A DNA stretch of 64,000 nt, taken from positions 1 to 64,000 of the forward strand of contig NZ_VDCQ01000019.1 in assembly GCF_006265175.1 (NCBI RefSeq), in the 5' to 3' direction. The notes below the pieces were generated by a model that was not told where the DNA came from, ran no database searches, and was given only the letters and a program-made list of their open reading frames with translations. The position numbers and the translations under genes were made by a program. The DNA comes from Paenibacillus hemerocallicola (GTDB taxonomy: Bacteria; Bacillota; Bacilli; Paenibacillales; NBRC-103111). Shown here one piece after another: positions 46,418 through 54,697 of the stretch. The first letter of the stretch is position 1. Each line of letters begins with the position of its first letter.

Positions 46418-47272
46418 TTACGGATTTCTATACAGGTTCGGCGATATGCCTACATACTTTTTGAACAGGCGCGAGAAGTAAAAGACGTCCTTGTATCCGA
46501 GGCACGAGGCGATTTCCTTCAACGTTTTTTCCGTATTGAGCAGTATATTTTTCGCCTCCGCGATTTTTAATCGGTGGACGTACTCGTTTAAAGGATATCC
46601 TGTATATTTGCCTATGTTTCGTTTCAATGTGGAGAACGAAATGTGATGTCTCTCGCACAGCTTCTTGGCGTCAAAGGGGGAGTAGATGGACTCGGAGATG
46701 TCGTCCAATATTTTAATCGTGGCTTCGTTTCTGCCGCCGCCGGGAGAGGTCTGTGCGTTCATCATGAAATCGAACAACAACGATTCCAGCAACAGCGCCG
46801 CACGATCCGCATTGCCGGGAATACCGCTTTCCATCAGCATGAAAATCCGATCTATTTTGCTCATGAGGGCATCATCGCTCTTTGTCTGCTTCACCGTACC
46901 GGGTTCGAACATCCATGTATTCAACCATTCCTGAATCCGGGGGCCTTCGATCGTAAAAAAATATTCGTCCCAATAGCCGTTCGGCTCCGGCCCGAAGCAG
47001 AATGCGGCACCGGGATAAACCCAGAACAGGCTGTCTTTTTTTATGGGCAGCTTGTCGCGGTCATTCACCCGGTACGTCCCCGTTCCGTCCGTAATATAGC
47101 ATAGGGCCCATTTGTTGCCGAATATTGCTTTTTTCCTGTAGATCGTCCTGCCGGGCATATGTCCTACATCCAGAATCGTTAACGATTTCAGGTTTAATTT
47201 GCTTTTGTCCACTTTGAGGTCGACAACTCGGATCGGTTTCGTTCCGATACTATAGTCCATGAAGCGGGTCAT
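46418..47272 (-). CDS. AraC family transcriptional regulator
   Basis: 284 residues from the ATG at 47272 preceded by AAGGGGGA. The N-terminal ligand domain has WVYPGAAFCFGPEPNGYWDE, and the C-terminal helix-turn-helix region has CERHHISFSTLKRNIGKYTG and IASCLGYKDVFYFSRLFKKY. It lies convergent to the beta-helix gene and divergent from an orphan response regulator; it may regulate the binding-protein/beta-helix pair. Confidence 0.88.
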   Translation of the reverse strand: MTRFMDYSIGTKPIRVVDLKVDKSKLNLKSLTILDVGHMPGRTIYRKKAIFGNKWALCYITDGTGTYRVNDRDKLPIKKDSLFWVYPGAAFCFGPEPNGYWDEYFFTIEGPRIQEWLNTWMFEPGTVKQTKSDDALMSKIDRIFMLMESGIPGNADRAALLLESLLFDFMMNAQTSPGGGRNEATIKILDDISESIYSPFDAKKLCERHHISFSTLKRNIGKYTGYPLNEYVHRLKIAEAKNILLNTEKTLKEIASCLGYKDVFYFSRLFKKYVGISPNLYRNP

Positions 47273-47413
47273 CCCGGTTCCCCCTTTTTCGCGACGTCGG
47301 CGATAAGTCAAGTATAGCTCGTTCAGACGATGTCTCGCAATTTCAGAGAAATACCAGAATCGTCGTGTACACTAGAGCCGAGTGAAAGTCGAGACATTCG
47401 GGAGGAATCCGAG

Positions 47414-48151
47414 ATGGACGTCGCCGGGTATACGCCCGTGCTTCTAGTATCAGCCGACGATGCGGTCAAATCCCCGCTTCGCAGCCATTTTAAGGAGAAC
47501 AAGTTCGGACTTGTCGAAGAAAGCGATTATGTTCGGATACGGCATCAGCTCGAATCGGTAAAGCCGCATTTGGTGCTGCTGGACAATCAATTGCCCGGAA
47601 CCGACAGTCTGGAAGTATGCGAGCAAATTCGCAGCGTGTCCAATGTGCCGATCGTGGTGATCGGCAACCAGGGGGATGCGGAGGATGTCGTGCATGCCTT
47701 GAACTGCGGGTGCGACGATTATATTGCCAGACCGTTCAATTTGTACGAGGTAGTCGCCAGAGTAAAAGCCAAATTGAGAAGGGCGCCCTTGTATTTGGCC
47801 AAGGATGTCGCAGTATCCAATGCCGCGACCGAGCCGGAGAAGGATACGGGAATTCGTATCGATCCGAAAAAAAAGCTGGTTCACGTTAATGGGCGAAACG
47901 TACAGCTGACCGCCAAAGAGTATGAACTTCTGTTCGTTATGATCAATCGACCGGGAGAAGTGTTTTCGTCATCCGAGCTGTACGAATTGGTATGGAGAAG
48001 AGACAGCAACGGGGATTCGAGAACGGTGCTCGTGTGCATCTACAAATTGCGGCAAAAGCTGGAGCAGGATCCGGCGAATCCGAGGTACATTATAAGCGAA
48101 CGGGGCAGAGGCTATCATTTCCGGAGCGAGCGGGCCTGCGGGAAGCTTTGA
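47414..48151 (+). CDS. OmpR-type regulator with degenerate receiver domain
   Basis: 245 residues from the ATG at 47414 with GGGAGGA upstream. The receiver keeps the phospho-acceptor Asp57 (LLDNQLPGTD), but the acidic pair after strand 1 reads VSADD instead of VDDD, the conserved Thr/Ser strand reads VVIGNQ and the Lys is replaced (IARPF). The C-terminal winged helix is intact (LTAKEYELLFVMINRPGEVFS, ISERGRGYHF). No kinase is adjacent. It may act without phosphorylation as an atypical response regulator. Confidence 0.85.
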   Translation: MDVAGYTPVLLVSADDAVKSPLRSHFKENKFGLVEESDYVRIRHQLESVKPHLVLLDNQLPGTDSLEVCEQIRSVSNVPIVVIGNQGDAEDVVHALNCGCDDYIARPFNLYEVVARVKAKLRRAPLYLAKDVAVSNAATEPEKDTGIRIDPKKKLVHVNGRNVQLTAKEYELLFVMINRPGEVFSSSELYELVWRRDSNGDSRTVLVCIYKLRQKLEQDPANPRYIISERGRGYHFRSERACGKL

Positions 48152-48221
48152 CCGACCCGCTTCGAAAAAACGATTATAACGATTGTATCGGGAGTAATTC
48201 GGGACCGTTTGGAATATAATG

Positions 48222-48257
48222 GAGAGGGCTGCATCTGTTGTAGCCTTCTCTTTTTTT
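48222..48257 (+). terminator. Terminator after the orphan regulator
   Basis: The stem gagagggct / agccttctc (one mismatch or wobble) is followed by seven T. Confidence 0.75.
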
Positions 48258-48281
48258 AACAACTCGAAAGGATGATGTTAT

Positions 48282-48365
48282 ATGGTGATCCTAATGGTAC
48301 AAAGTGCCGCAGCCGGCAAATCGGATAAAGGAATCAAACATTCGGCGGGAGCAGCGTCCGCGTAA
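48282..48365 (+). CDS. Possible 27-residue leader peptide
   Basis: An ATG at 48282 with AAAGGATG seven bases upstream opens 27 codons ending in TAA, 53 bp before the RsgA gene. The peptide (MVILMVQSAAAGKSDKG and ten more residues) matches nothing I know. It may be a leader or chance. Confidence 0.25.
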   Translation: MVILMVQSAAAGKSDKGIKHSAGAASA

Positions 48366-48418
48366 GCGCAATCACGTGGCGGATGACGCTTCCCGCGATA
48401 TTTCGGGAGGAATCCGCA

Positions 48419-49483
48419 TTGAATATGGAAAAACTGGGCTGGAAGCCCGATATGGACGAGCAATTTCGCCGGATGGCCGAGCCGGGGGACGGTTACGGCC
48501 GGGTAGCGCTCGAGCATACGCATTTGTACCGGATCTATACGGAACGGGGAGACATGCTTGCCGAAGTGGCAGGTCGGCTAAGACATCAGGCACAAGGAAG
48601 AAACGATTACCCGGCGGTAGGGGACTGGGTGGTGATCGGTTACCGGGAAGCCGACAACCGGGCGATCATCCGTGCGGTTATGCCGAGGTTCAGCAAGTTT
48701 TCCCGGAAAATGGCCGGGCTCATTACCGACGAGCAGATCGTAGCCGCGAATGTCGATACGGTGTTTCTCGTAAATGCGCTCAACCAGGATTTTAATGTCC
48801 GCCGGTTGGAACGGTATTTGGTGCTGGCCTGGGAAAGCGGGGCGAACCCGGTCGTTCTGCTGACCAAAGCGGATTTATGCGGGGAGCAAGAAAGCAGGGA
48901 GCGGGCGGCCGCAGCGGAAGCCGTGGCGATCGGAGTCCCCGTCCACATAGTCAGCGCGGCATCCGGGGAAGGGCTGGAGCAGCTCTCGCCATACGTGGGA
49001 GAAGGGCAAACGGTCGCGCTGCTCGGTTCCTCGGGCGTAGGCAAATCGACGATCGTCAACGCCCTATACGGCCGTACGATCATGCAGGTGAGCGAGATCC
49101 GCGAAGGCGACGACAAGGGCCGCCATACGACGACGCACCGCGAGCTCGTGCCGCTGCCGGGAGGCGGCGTATTGATCGATACGCCGGGGATGCGGGAGCT
49201 GCAGCTGTGGCATGCCGACGAAGGGCTGGATCAAGGGTTCCGCGACATCGAGGAGTTGGCCTCCCGGTGCCGGTTCGGCGATTGCGGCCACCGTCGGGAA
49301 CCGGGCTGCGCCGTTCAGGAGGCGCTCGGCGGCGGCAAGCTTGCGGCCGAGCGCTACGACAGCTACCTGAAGCTGCAGCGGGAGCTCGCCCATTTGGCGC
49401 GGAAAGAAGACGCCGCGCTTCGCAGCAAAGAGAAGGAACGCTGGAAAAAGATCAACATGGACATGCGCAAAAACGGCAAGTAG
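48419..49483 (+). CDS. rsgA: Small ribosomal subunit-dependent GTPase A (RsgA/YloQ family)
   Basis: 354 residues from a TTG at 48419, eight bases after GGGAGG; an ATG two codons later is the alternative. An OB-fold N-terminus is followed by a circularly permuted GTPase with LLTKADL (G4), GSSGVGKST (G1), DTPGMREL (G3) and a C-terminal zinc site CRFGDCGHRREPGC. The family checks 30S subunit maturation. It stands away from the usual prpC/prkC/rpe neighbourhood, so it is likely a second paralogue, as many Paenibacillaceae carry. Confidence 0.9.
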   Translation: MNMEKLGWKPDMDEQFRRMAEPGDGYGRVALEHTHLYRIYTERGDMLAEVAGRLRHQAQGRNDYPAVGDWVVIGYREADNRAIIRAVMPRFSKFSRKMAGLITDEQIVAANVDTVFLVNALNQDFNVRRLERYLVLAWESGANPVVLLTKADLCGEQESRERAAAAEAVAIGVPVHIVSAASGEGLEQLSPYVGEGQTVALLGSSGVGKSTIVNALYGRTIMQVSEIREGDDKGRHTTTHRELVPLPGGGVLIDTPGMRELQLWHADEGLDQGFRDIEELASRCRFGDCGHRREPGCAVQEALGGGKLAAERYDSYLKLQRELAHLARKEDAALRSKEKERWKKINMDMRKNGK

Positions 49484-49547
49484 ACCCGATTCGCGCATCG
49501 TTCCGGCAAGAGCCCGTATGCATGTGCGGTCCGATCCGATTCCCGGA

Positions 49548-50912
49548 TCAGCCGCCCATGCGATGCGCTTGCGCTTCCGTGGCAACCTCCATCAGCTTCG
49601 CATAAAACGCATTGTCTTGCGGAGTTTTCCACTGCTGCATATAGATAAGCATCTGGTTAATGACCGTGTCGAACTCGATGACCGTGTTGTCCATGCCTCG
49701 CGCGACGAGCGCTTCGGCTTTTTCTTTCTGTTCCCTCGTAATTTTTTTGCTCGTGTAGAAGCTGTCGATATAGCGTTGTACGCCGGCCGGCCCGCCCTTG
49801 CGCGGATAAGCCAGCTTCGAGTTCAGCAGTCGGACCTGCTCTTTCGTAAAATCTTTCGGATCGAGCAATGCGAGGAGCGCATCCAGATCGCCGCGGCGCT
49901 TCTCCACCAAATTCATCACCTCGTCGACGGAGGCGTCCTTGTCGAAGGCGAAGAACAGCGCCGTATTGTCGAACTGCTCGGAGATCGACACATGGGTCAG
50001 CTCATGCGCAAGCGAGCCGAGGCGCTCCGAGGAGCCCCCGGGCGCGTTCATGTTATGATTGACGACGTATTTCTCGGCAATTCCCCGGTCTTTTTCTTTC
50101 TGATTCGTAAAACGGGCCCCGGGGGTGAGCGCTTCCAAATGAATCTGATCGGCGTTGCCGAGCGCTTCGGCCAATATTTGCTTCGTAATGTCGGGCGTAT
50201 CCGCATCGTTCATAATAGCCCGCAGCTGGTCCATTTCGTTCTGCAGCAATTCCTCCATCGCTCCGGGAACGGCGCGAATTTCGCCGATGCATTGGGAAAT
50301 TTCCGGATCGAGCGACATGTTGTTCAAGCCGGGAACATCCTCCTTCACTTCCACAAGGGCGTCCTGCCCTTCGCACAGCTTGGCGAATTTTTTCTTCGGA
50401 TCGGCTTCGGCCATCGCCTCGCTTAAGGGAGCGAGAACACGCCGCTCCTTGACGATCTGCTCCAGCAGCCGGTCTACCCCGGCGACGCGGTACGGGTGCG
50501 CTTTGGGATGGGCTTTATATTTGTTGCAAGCTTCGCGGATGACGTCCAACTGGGCGTTGCGTCCCGCAAAGTTGTTTTTCTCGATTTTGCCGTAGTTGGC
50601 CAAAGCTTTATCGACGCCTTTTATTTTCATGCGGAATCGGTTTTTTACTTTCGTTTCCGCCTTGAAGCTGCTCGCATCGATCAGCCTCTGCACGAAGGGC
50701 GCTTCCGTCCCGAGACGGCCCGGTTCCTCCCGCTTGCGCGAAATCGTATGCTCGATCATACGTCCGACGGCACGATTGCCCATCGTTTGTTGAGCCGTAT
50801 GCCAAGAGTCGAACGATCGCGCAGCGCTTATTGCGCTCCGGTCGCCTTCCCGTTGGGGAACTGCGGATGTACGGGCCGACGGGGCCGATTCCCGCTTCTT
50901 GTCCAGCTTCAT
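49548..50912 (-). CDS. Putative HELTH metallopeptidase with eCIS-cargo-like N-terminus
   Basis: 454 residues from the ATG at 50912 with GGGAGGGAG upstream. The N-terminal 80 residues are disordered and contain AQQTMGNRAVGRM (41-52) and later FVQR, the pattern seen at the start of DUF4157 proteins associated with extracellular contractile injection systems. A zinc-binding HELTH (303-307) follows SLA in the sequence LGSLAHELTHV, as in DUF4157. Regions between (80-290) and after are helical and unassigned. There is no signal peptide. No injection-system gene lies in the window. It diverges from the MORN gene with only 51 bp between the starts. A zinc peptidase or toxin-like effector is plausible, not proven. 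Confidence 0.6.
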   Translation of the reverse strand: MKLDKKRESAPSARTSAVPQREGDRSAISAARSFDSWHTAQQTMGNRAVGRMIEHTISRKREEPGRLGTEAPFVQRLIDASSFKAETKVKNRFRMKIKGVDKALANYGKIEKNNFAGRNAQLDVIREACNKYKAHPKAHPYRVAGVDRLLEQIVKERRVLAPLSEAMAEADPKKKFAKLCEGQDALVEVKEDVPGLNNMSLDPEISQCIGEIRAVPGAMEELLQNEMDQLRAIMNDADTPDITKQILAEALGNADQIHLEALTPGARFTNQKEKDRGIAEKYVVNHNMNAPGGSSERLGSLAHELTHVSISEQFDNTALFFAFDKDASVDEVMNLVEKRRGDLDALLALLDPKDFTKEQVRLLNSKLAYPRKGGPAGVQRYIDSFYTSKKITREQKEKAEALVARGMDNTVIEFDTVINQMLIYMQQWKTPQDNAFYAKLMEVATEAQAHRMGG

Positions 50913-50963
50913 AGTGTGTACTCCCTCCCGATATTCCTTATTATAACAAAGGAGAGAACTGCG

Positions 50964-51896
50964 ATGGAAGTCTCCCAATTCGGTTTCTTGCATAAGGAAC
51001 TACCCGGTCTGTACCGATTGGCGGCCCGTGCCGAGCGGACGTACGGGAGCAATCCTGCCGCCTCATTGGCCGATTTGAAGCAAGCGGGCAACTGGCTGAC
51101 GGCGAATATTTTGAAACGGGAGGAACGGTCCGTCGAAGAAAGGGAGTCTTTCGAGCTGCTGGCGGAATTGGAGCGATTGGAGCTGCTGAAGCCGGATTTC
51201 ATCACCGTTCTGAATCGGCTGGAGCTGACCGATTTGAGAGAAAGCGAGCTGTTTCTCGACGCCTTCGCCGTGAAGGAATTGTTGTACGGAATCTACGATC
51301 TGGCTTGCTGGTATTATACAACGTACGTTGACGATGGCTTCGTCCCGAAGCCGTTGTACGTCGCGCCTGCTGCCGGAAGAGGCGAGGTTGCGATAGCTGG
51401 AGGAGAAGAGCTCTTGCCGGGGCTGCCGGCTACAGTCGGTATCGACGACGCCTTCTATGATGCCGAATGGGGAGAAAGCGGCGCAAAAACAGCCGACGCG
51501 GTTATCCGGAAGGATGAGCGCGGAGGGACGTACATCGGCGCGACGCTTCAGCACTGGCGACACGGCAAAGGCGCTTATGTATGGAGCGACGGGACGAAAT
51601 ATGAGGGCGGCTGGTACCGGGACATGGAATACGGCAAAGGGGAGAAACGGTTTGCCAACGGCGACAGCTACTGCGGCGAGTGGAAGGAAGGCTGCTTTCA
51701 CGGACAGGGCATGTACAAATGGGCGGATGGAACTGTCTATGAGGGAGAATGGGACAATCATCTCGAGCATGGCCGCGGTCTGAAAACGTACCCGGACGGC
51801 ACCGTTCAGAACGGTTTTTGGTCCTACGGGGAATTTGTTTATACAGAGGACCGGCTTAACGGTCCCATGGTTCAACCCGGGCAAAGTGGGGTATGA
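50964..51896 (+). CDS. MORN-repeat protein
   Basis: 310 residues from the ATG at 50964 behind AAAGGAGAG. Residues about 1-135 are a helical domain (GLYRLAARAERTYGSNPAASL). Residues about 185-300 contain at least four MORN repeats (GKGAYVWSDGTKYEGGW, GKGEKRFANGDSYCGEW, GQGMYKWADGTVYEGEW, GRGLKTYPDGTVQNGFW), which usually bind lipids or proteins. No signal peptide or membrane helix. Sharing a 51-bp divergent promoter region with the HELTH protein suggests joint regulation. Confidence 0.82.
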   Translation: MEVSQFGFLHKELPGLYRLAARAERTYGSNPAASLADLKQAGNWLTANILKREERSVEERESFELLAELERLELLKPDFITVLNRLELTDLRESELFLDAFAVKELLYGIYDLACWYYTTYVDDGFVPKPLYVAPAAGRGEVAIAGGEELLPGLPATVGIDDAFYDAEWGESGAKTADAVIRKDERGGTYIGATLQHWRHGKGAYVWSDGTKYEGGWYRDMEYGKGEKRFANGDSYCGEWKEGCFHGQGMYKWADGTVYEGEWDNHLEHGRGLKTYPDGTVQNGFWSYGEFVYTEDRLNGPMVQPGQSGV

Positions 51897-51998
51897 ATAT
51901 AGTAGGACCGTGTGCGGAATGTGACGATTCTCACAGCTGCCGGGACAATCCGTTGCTACAATAGGACCAAATCCAATTCCCGATAAGAGGTGTCCGTC

Positions 51999-52442
51999 AT
52001 GCCATTTCAACATGTATTAGTCGCATACGACGGTTCGGCTCAAGCCCAATCGGCGCTTGACCGGGCCGCGGATCTTGTCCGTACGACGCCGGGTGCGCGT
52101 CTTACGATCGCCCATGTTTACCAGATTCCCAATTTTGTCGTAGGGGAAGCCATCGTCGTAGCTCCGGTGCGCATGGAGCTCGAAGAGCTGTCGGATTCGG
52201 AACGGCTGTTGGAGGAAGCGAAAGCCCGCACTCCCGGACTTCCGAACACGGCGTCGGCGCTGCTGCAGGGCGATCCGGCCCAGGCACTGCTGAGATATGC
52301 GGACGATCAGGACGCCGATCTGATCGTAATCGGCAGCAGAGGCTTCGGAACGCTGAAGGAACTGTTCCTGGGCAGCGTAAGCCATTATGTCGTGCAGCAC
52401 GCGGAAATTCCGGTACTCGTCATCAAGGCGCCCCACGAGTAG
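51999..52442 (+). CDS. Universal stress protein (UspA family)
   Basis: 147 residues from the ATG at 51999; AGAGGTG lies upstream. It opens with HVLVAYDGSAQAQSALDRA and has the ATP-binding GSRGFGTLKELFLGSVSHYV near the C-terminus, so it belongs to the ATP-binding subgroup. Role in stress survival, target unknown. Monocistronic by context. Confidence 0.93.
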   Translation: MPFQHVLVAYDGSAQAQSALDRAADLVRTTPGARLTIAHVYQIPNFVVGEAIVVAPVRMELEELSDSERLLEEAKARTPGLPNTASALLQGDPAQALLRYADDQDADLIVIGSRGFGTLKELFLGSVSHYVVQHAEIPVLVIKAPHE

Positions 52443-52625
52443 GCGCCAGCCGATATTCCCATAAAAGTTTGAGCCTACAGGACATTTGTACAGTCCGGGG
52501 CGACTGCAATCTCATATGGTAGATCGTGTGGTTGGAACCTCTTGCTGAAGCGGTTGCATCAGGACATCGGTTCCTCGGAGGATCTCAATCACCCGAATAT
52601 ATGGGAATTTTGGGGAGGACTGAAC

Positions 52626-52769
52626 ATGGGATTCGGAGTTGGCGGAGTTGGCGGAGTTGGCGGAATTGGCGGAGTTGGCGGTTGCGGAGTAGGAGGAGTG
52701 TTCACTTCTACTGGCGTCATTTTGGTGCTGTTCATCTTGTTGGTCATCGTTAGCCGCGCTTGGATCTAA
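52626..52769 (+). CDS. YjcZ-like small glycine-rich sporulation protein
   Basis: 47 residues from the ATG at 52626, eight bases after GGGGAGG. A Gly-Val repeat tract (GVGGVGGIGGVGG) precedes a single C-terminal membrane helix (VILVLFILLVIVSRAWI), the layout of YjcZ/SscA-type small proteins found in spores. A CATATGGTA at 52513-52521 fits the sigma-K -10 consensus, but the -35 spacing is poor. The coding DNA contains a 9-bp tandem repeat (ggcggagtt). Confidence 0.72.
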   Translation: MGFGVGGVGGVGGIGGVGGCGVGGVFTSTGVILVLFILLVIVSRAWI

Positions 52770-52791
52770 TTGCCAAGACATCACGGCCAAT

Positions 52792-52816
52792 AGAACCGGG
52801 CTAATCGCCCGGTTCT
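52792..52816 (+). terminator. Hairpin terminator after the YjcZ-like gene
   Basis: A perfect 10-bp stem (agaaccgggc / gcccggttct) with a 5-base loop; the T-run is short. Confidence 0.7.
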
Positions 52817-52977
52817 TCGTATGTAAATCGATATGCGTCGGTACGATGTCGCAATTCCGCATCGTAGAAAGTCGTCCCGTGTCAAAAAATAGGTATAAAG
52901 GAGGATGCAATGCGGAGTGCCCCTCCCTTATCCTTAGAATAAGGAATCGACACCACACACGCCAAAACTTCGAGAAC

Positions 52978-53080
52978 TTCACGATAACGGCAAACCCGGC
53001 GAAAGCCGGCGACGCAAAGCTAAAGGGGCTAAAGTCTTAGGTCGCGAGAAACGACGGACATGCCAGCCAGCTGCCGAACG
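52978..53080 (+). promoter_or_regulatory. Cyclic-di-GMP-I (GEMM) riboswitch aptamer
   Basis: The core blocks match the c-di-GMP-I aptamer in order: ggcaaacc, a helix capped by a gaaa tetraloop (ccggcgaaagccgg), the conserved gacgcaaagc, ggggctaaag, a variable hairpin, and the closing gccagccagctgccga that pairs back with the 5' cggc. A T-rich tract (53094-53105) lies about 14 bp downstream, with only a weak stem ahead of it, so the switching mechanism is unclear. The next gene starts about 100 bp downstream on the same strand. A cGAMP-responsive variant cannot be excluded by eye. Confidence 0.88.
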
Positions 53081-53178
53081 AAACGGATTGAAGTTTTTTT
53101 GTTTTGGGTATATAAGAACGGGGGAACAAACTGTCCTGTGCATATGGCCATTAAAAACAAAGAGCAAAGGAGTTGGGA

Positions 53179-53475
53179 ATGATGGACGGTGGGCTCAAAT
53201 GTGCGGAACACGGCTTTTACTTGAAATTGTGCGACGATTTTTTCGGGATGTACTACTCCTCGGAAGGGCCGAAGCTTTTCTTCAACCGGGATAAATACCG
53301 GTTGACCGATTCGAGATGGGACGTGGAGCTCGTCATCGGACGTAAAAACAATTTATTTATTTTTTATTGGCAGGGCGAAGTGAAAATTTCGTTCCGGTTC
53401 AGCAAAAACCAAGATTCGATCATTCAGCTGTACCGGCTGCTGCAGGAGCATGTCTCGTCCAAACGGCCCTCCTGA
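53179..53475 (+). CDS. Unrecognised 98-residue protein under riboswitch control
   Basis: 98 residues from the ATG at 53179 (a second ATG follows at once) behind AAAGGAG. There is no signal peptide or membrane helix. The pattern is beta-rich (FYLKLCDDFFGMYYSSEG, WDVELVIGRKNNLFIFYWQG, VKISFRFSKN) with a C-terminal helix (IIQLYRLLQEHV), perhaps a small PH-like or YcgR-unrelated fold, though I recognise no family. It is the only gene between the c-di-GMP riboswitch and a terminator, so it is the probable regulated target, linking it to motility, biofilm or sporulation decisions. Confidence 0.75.
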   Translation: MMDGGLKCAEHGFYLKLCDDFFGMYYSSEGPKLFFNRDKYRLTDSRWDVELVIGRKNNLFIFYWQGEVKISFRFSKNQDSIIQLYRLLQEHVSSKRPS

Positions 53476-53508
53476 CAAGCCGCATACATACATTCGCAAT
53501 CCCGGCCA

Positions 53509-53538
53509 CCTCGCATGCAAGCGTATGCGGGGCTTTTT
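53509..53538 (+). terminator. Terminator after the riboswitch-controlled gene
   Basis: A 9-bp stem (cctcgcatg / tatgcgggg, two G-T pairs) is followed by five T. Confidence 0.75.
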
Positions 53539-53550
53539 GCCGTCCGGCTC

Positions 53551-54666
53551 CTAGTGTTTGCGGGAAGCTTGTCCGCGTCTGCGGATGTTGCGGACGACCG
53601 TGCCCGTCAAAGCCAGCAGCAGCGGCACCGAGAAGCAGATCGCGATAAACGGCCAGACGACCGTCCAGCATTCGAACGCCTCCGACTCGGTCGGGAACAT
53701 CGTCACGGATAAGAAAAGGATCGCCACCGTGATCGGATAAATGAGCAGCCGGTCGTCTTTAAGGTTGAACAGCCTGGAGGCCGTCAAGTTCAGCACGAAC
53801 AGGCAGATCGATATTTTCATATACGAGCCGGCGATGAGCGTAATGCCCACGATCGATTCGATCCTTTCGAAAATGCCGGTAATTTCGATTACTCTGGCTA
53901 CCTCGTACAGCGAATATTTACGCTCGGCGGCCGACTTCCCGAACGTCATGATCGTACAGGCGATGACGATGCTGAAGACGAGCATATGGAAGACGAGCGC
54001 CCCGTATAAGGGCTTCGTCCACTTCTTTTTCGTATCCGTGCGCACAAAGCAAAATATGGAAGTAAACAGAAATATTTCGGAGTAGGGCCAGCCGTAAGTC
54101 AAATACGTGCCGTATGCGATCGGCTTCCACCCGTCGTTGAATTGTGGAAGCAGCGCTCCGGGGTCATAGTCGGGAATGGCGAACAGCAGCACGAACGCTA
54201 CCGTAACGATTACGATGAAAATCAGCAGCCCGAACATGCGTGCCATAACCTCGATACCTGCTCGTACCGTAAGAGCGGCAGCCACTAAAGTAAAGGCGTG
54301 GAAAATGTACATCGGCGTCTCTACCATCATCGAGCTGGTCAGAAAAAGTCCGAGCCCTTGCGTAATGTTGGCAGTCATCATAAACAACGAGAGCAGGAAG
54401 GGGACGATGACGAGTACTGTAAACCAGGCGCCGAACATGTCGCGAAAATATTGCACGAACACGATGGACGGGTGCTGTCTGTACAAATACAAAACGAGTG
54501 CGAGCATAAGCATGCCGCACAAGCCGGAAAGCAGCATCGACAACCAAGCTCCGTTATGGGCGGCTTGGATAACCGGGTTCGGAATGAAGACGATCGCCGA
54601 ACTCGTAATGAAGGATAGGAACAGCAGCGTTACTTGCTGCGGGCTTATCGTTGCCTTGTTGTTCAT
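53551..54666 (-). CDS. Spore germination receptor B subunit (GerAB/GerKB family)
   Basis: 371 residues from the ATG at 54666 with GGGGAGTG upstream; ten hydrophobic helices in the APC-transporter-like fold (SPQQVTLLFLSFITSSAIVF, SLYEVARVIEITGIFERIES). The B subunit binds the germinant in the spore inner membrane. It is the last gene of the operon A, C, small D-like, B on the minus strand. Confidence 0.92.
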   Translation of the reverse strand: MNNKATISPQQVTLLFLSFITSSAIVFIPNPVIQAAHNGAWLSMLLSGLCGMLMLALVLYLYRQHPSIVFVQYFRDMFGAWFTVLVIVPFLLSLFMMTANITQGLGLFLTSSMMVETPMYIFHAFTLVAAALTVRAGIEVMARMFGLLIFIVIVTVAFVLLFAIPDYDPGALLPQFNDGWKPIAYGTYLTYGWPYSEIFLFTSIFCFVRTDTKKKWTKPLYGALVFHMLVFSIVIACTIMTFGKSAAERKYSLYEVARVIEITGIFERIESIVGITLIAGSYMKISICLFVLNLTASRLFNLKDDRLLIYPITVAILFLSVTMFPTESEAFECWTVVWPFIAICFSVPLLLALTGTVVRNIRRRGQASRKH

Positions 54667-54697
54667 CGATTCACTCCCCTGCATCCGGCGGTGCGAT

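Noticed and set aside
49548-51896. Prophage or complete contractile injection locus
   Set aside because: No sheath, tube, baseplate, integrase or terminase gene is present; only the cargo-like motif is seen.
52626-52700. 9-bp tandem repeats as an iteron-type origin or regulatory array
   Set aside because: They are fully explained as glycine-valine codons of the YjcZ-like gene and no replication gene is nearby.
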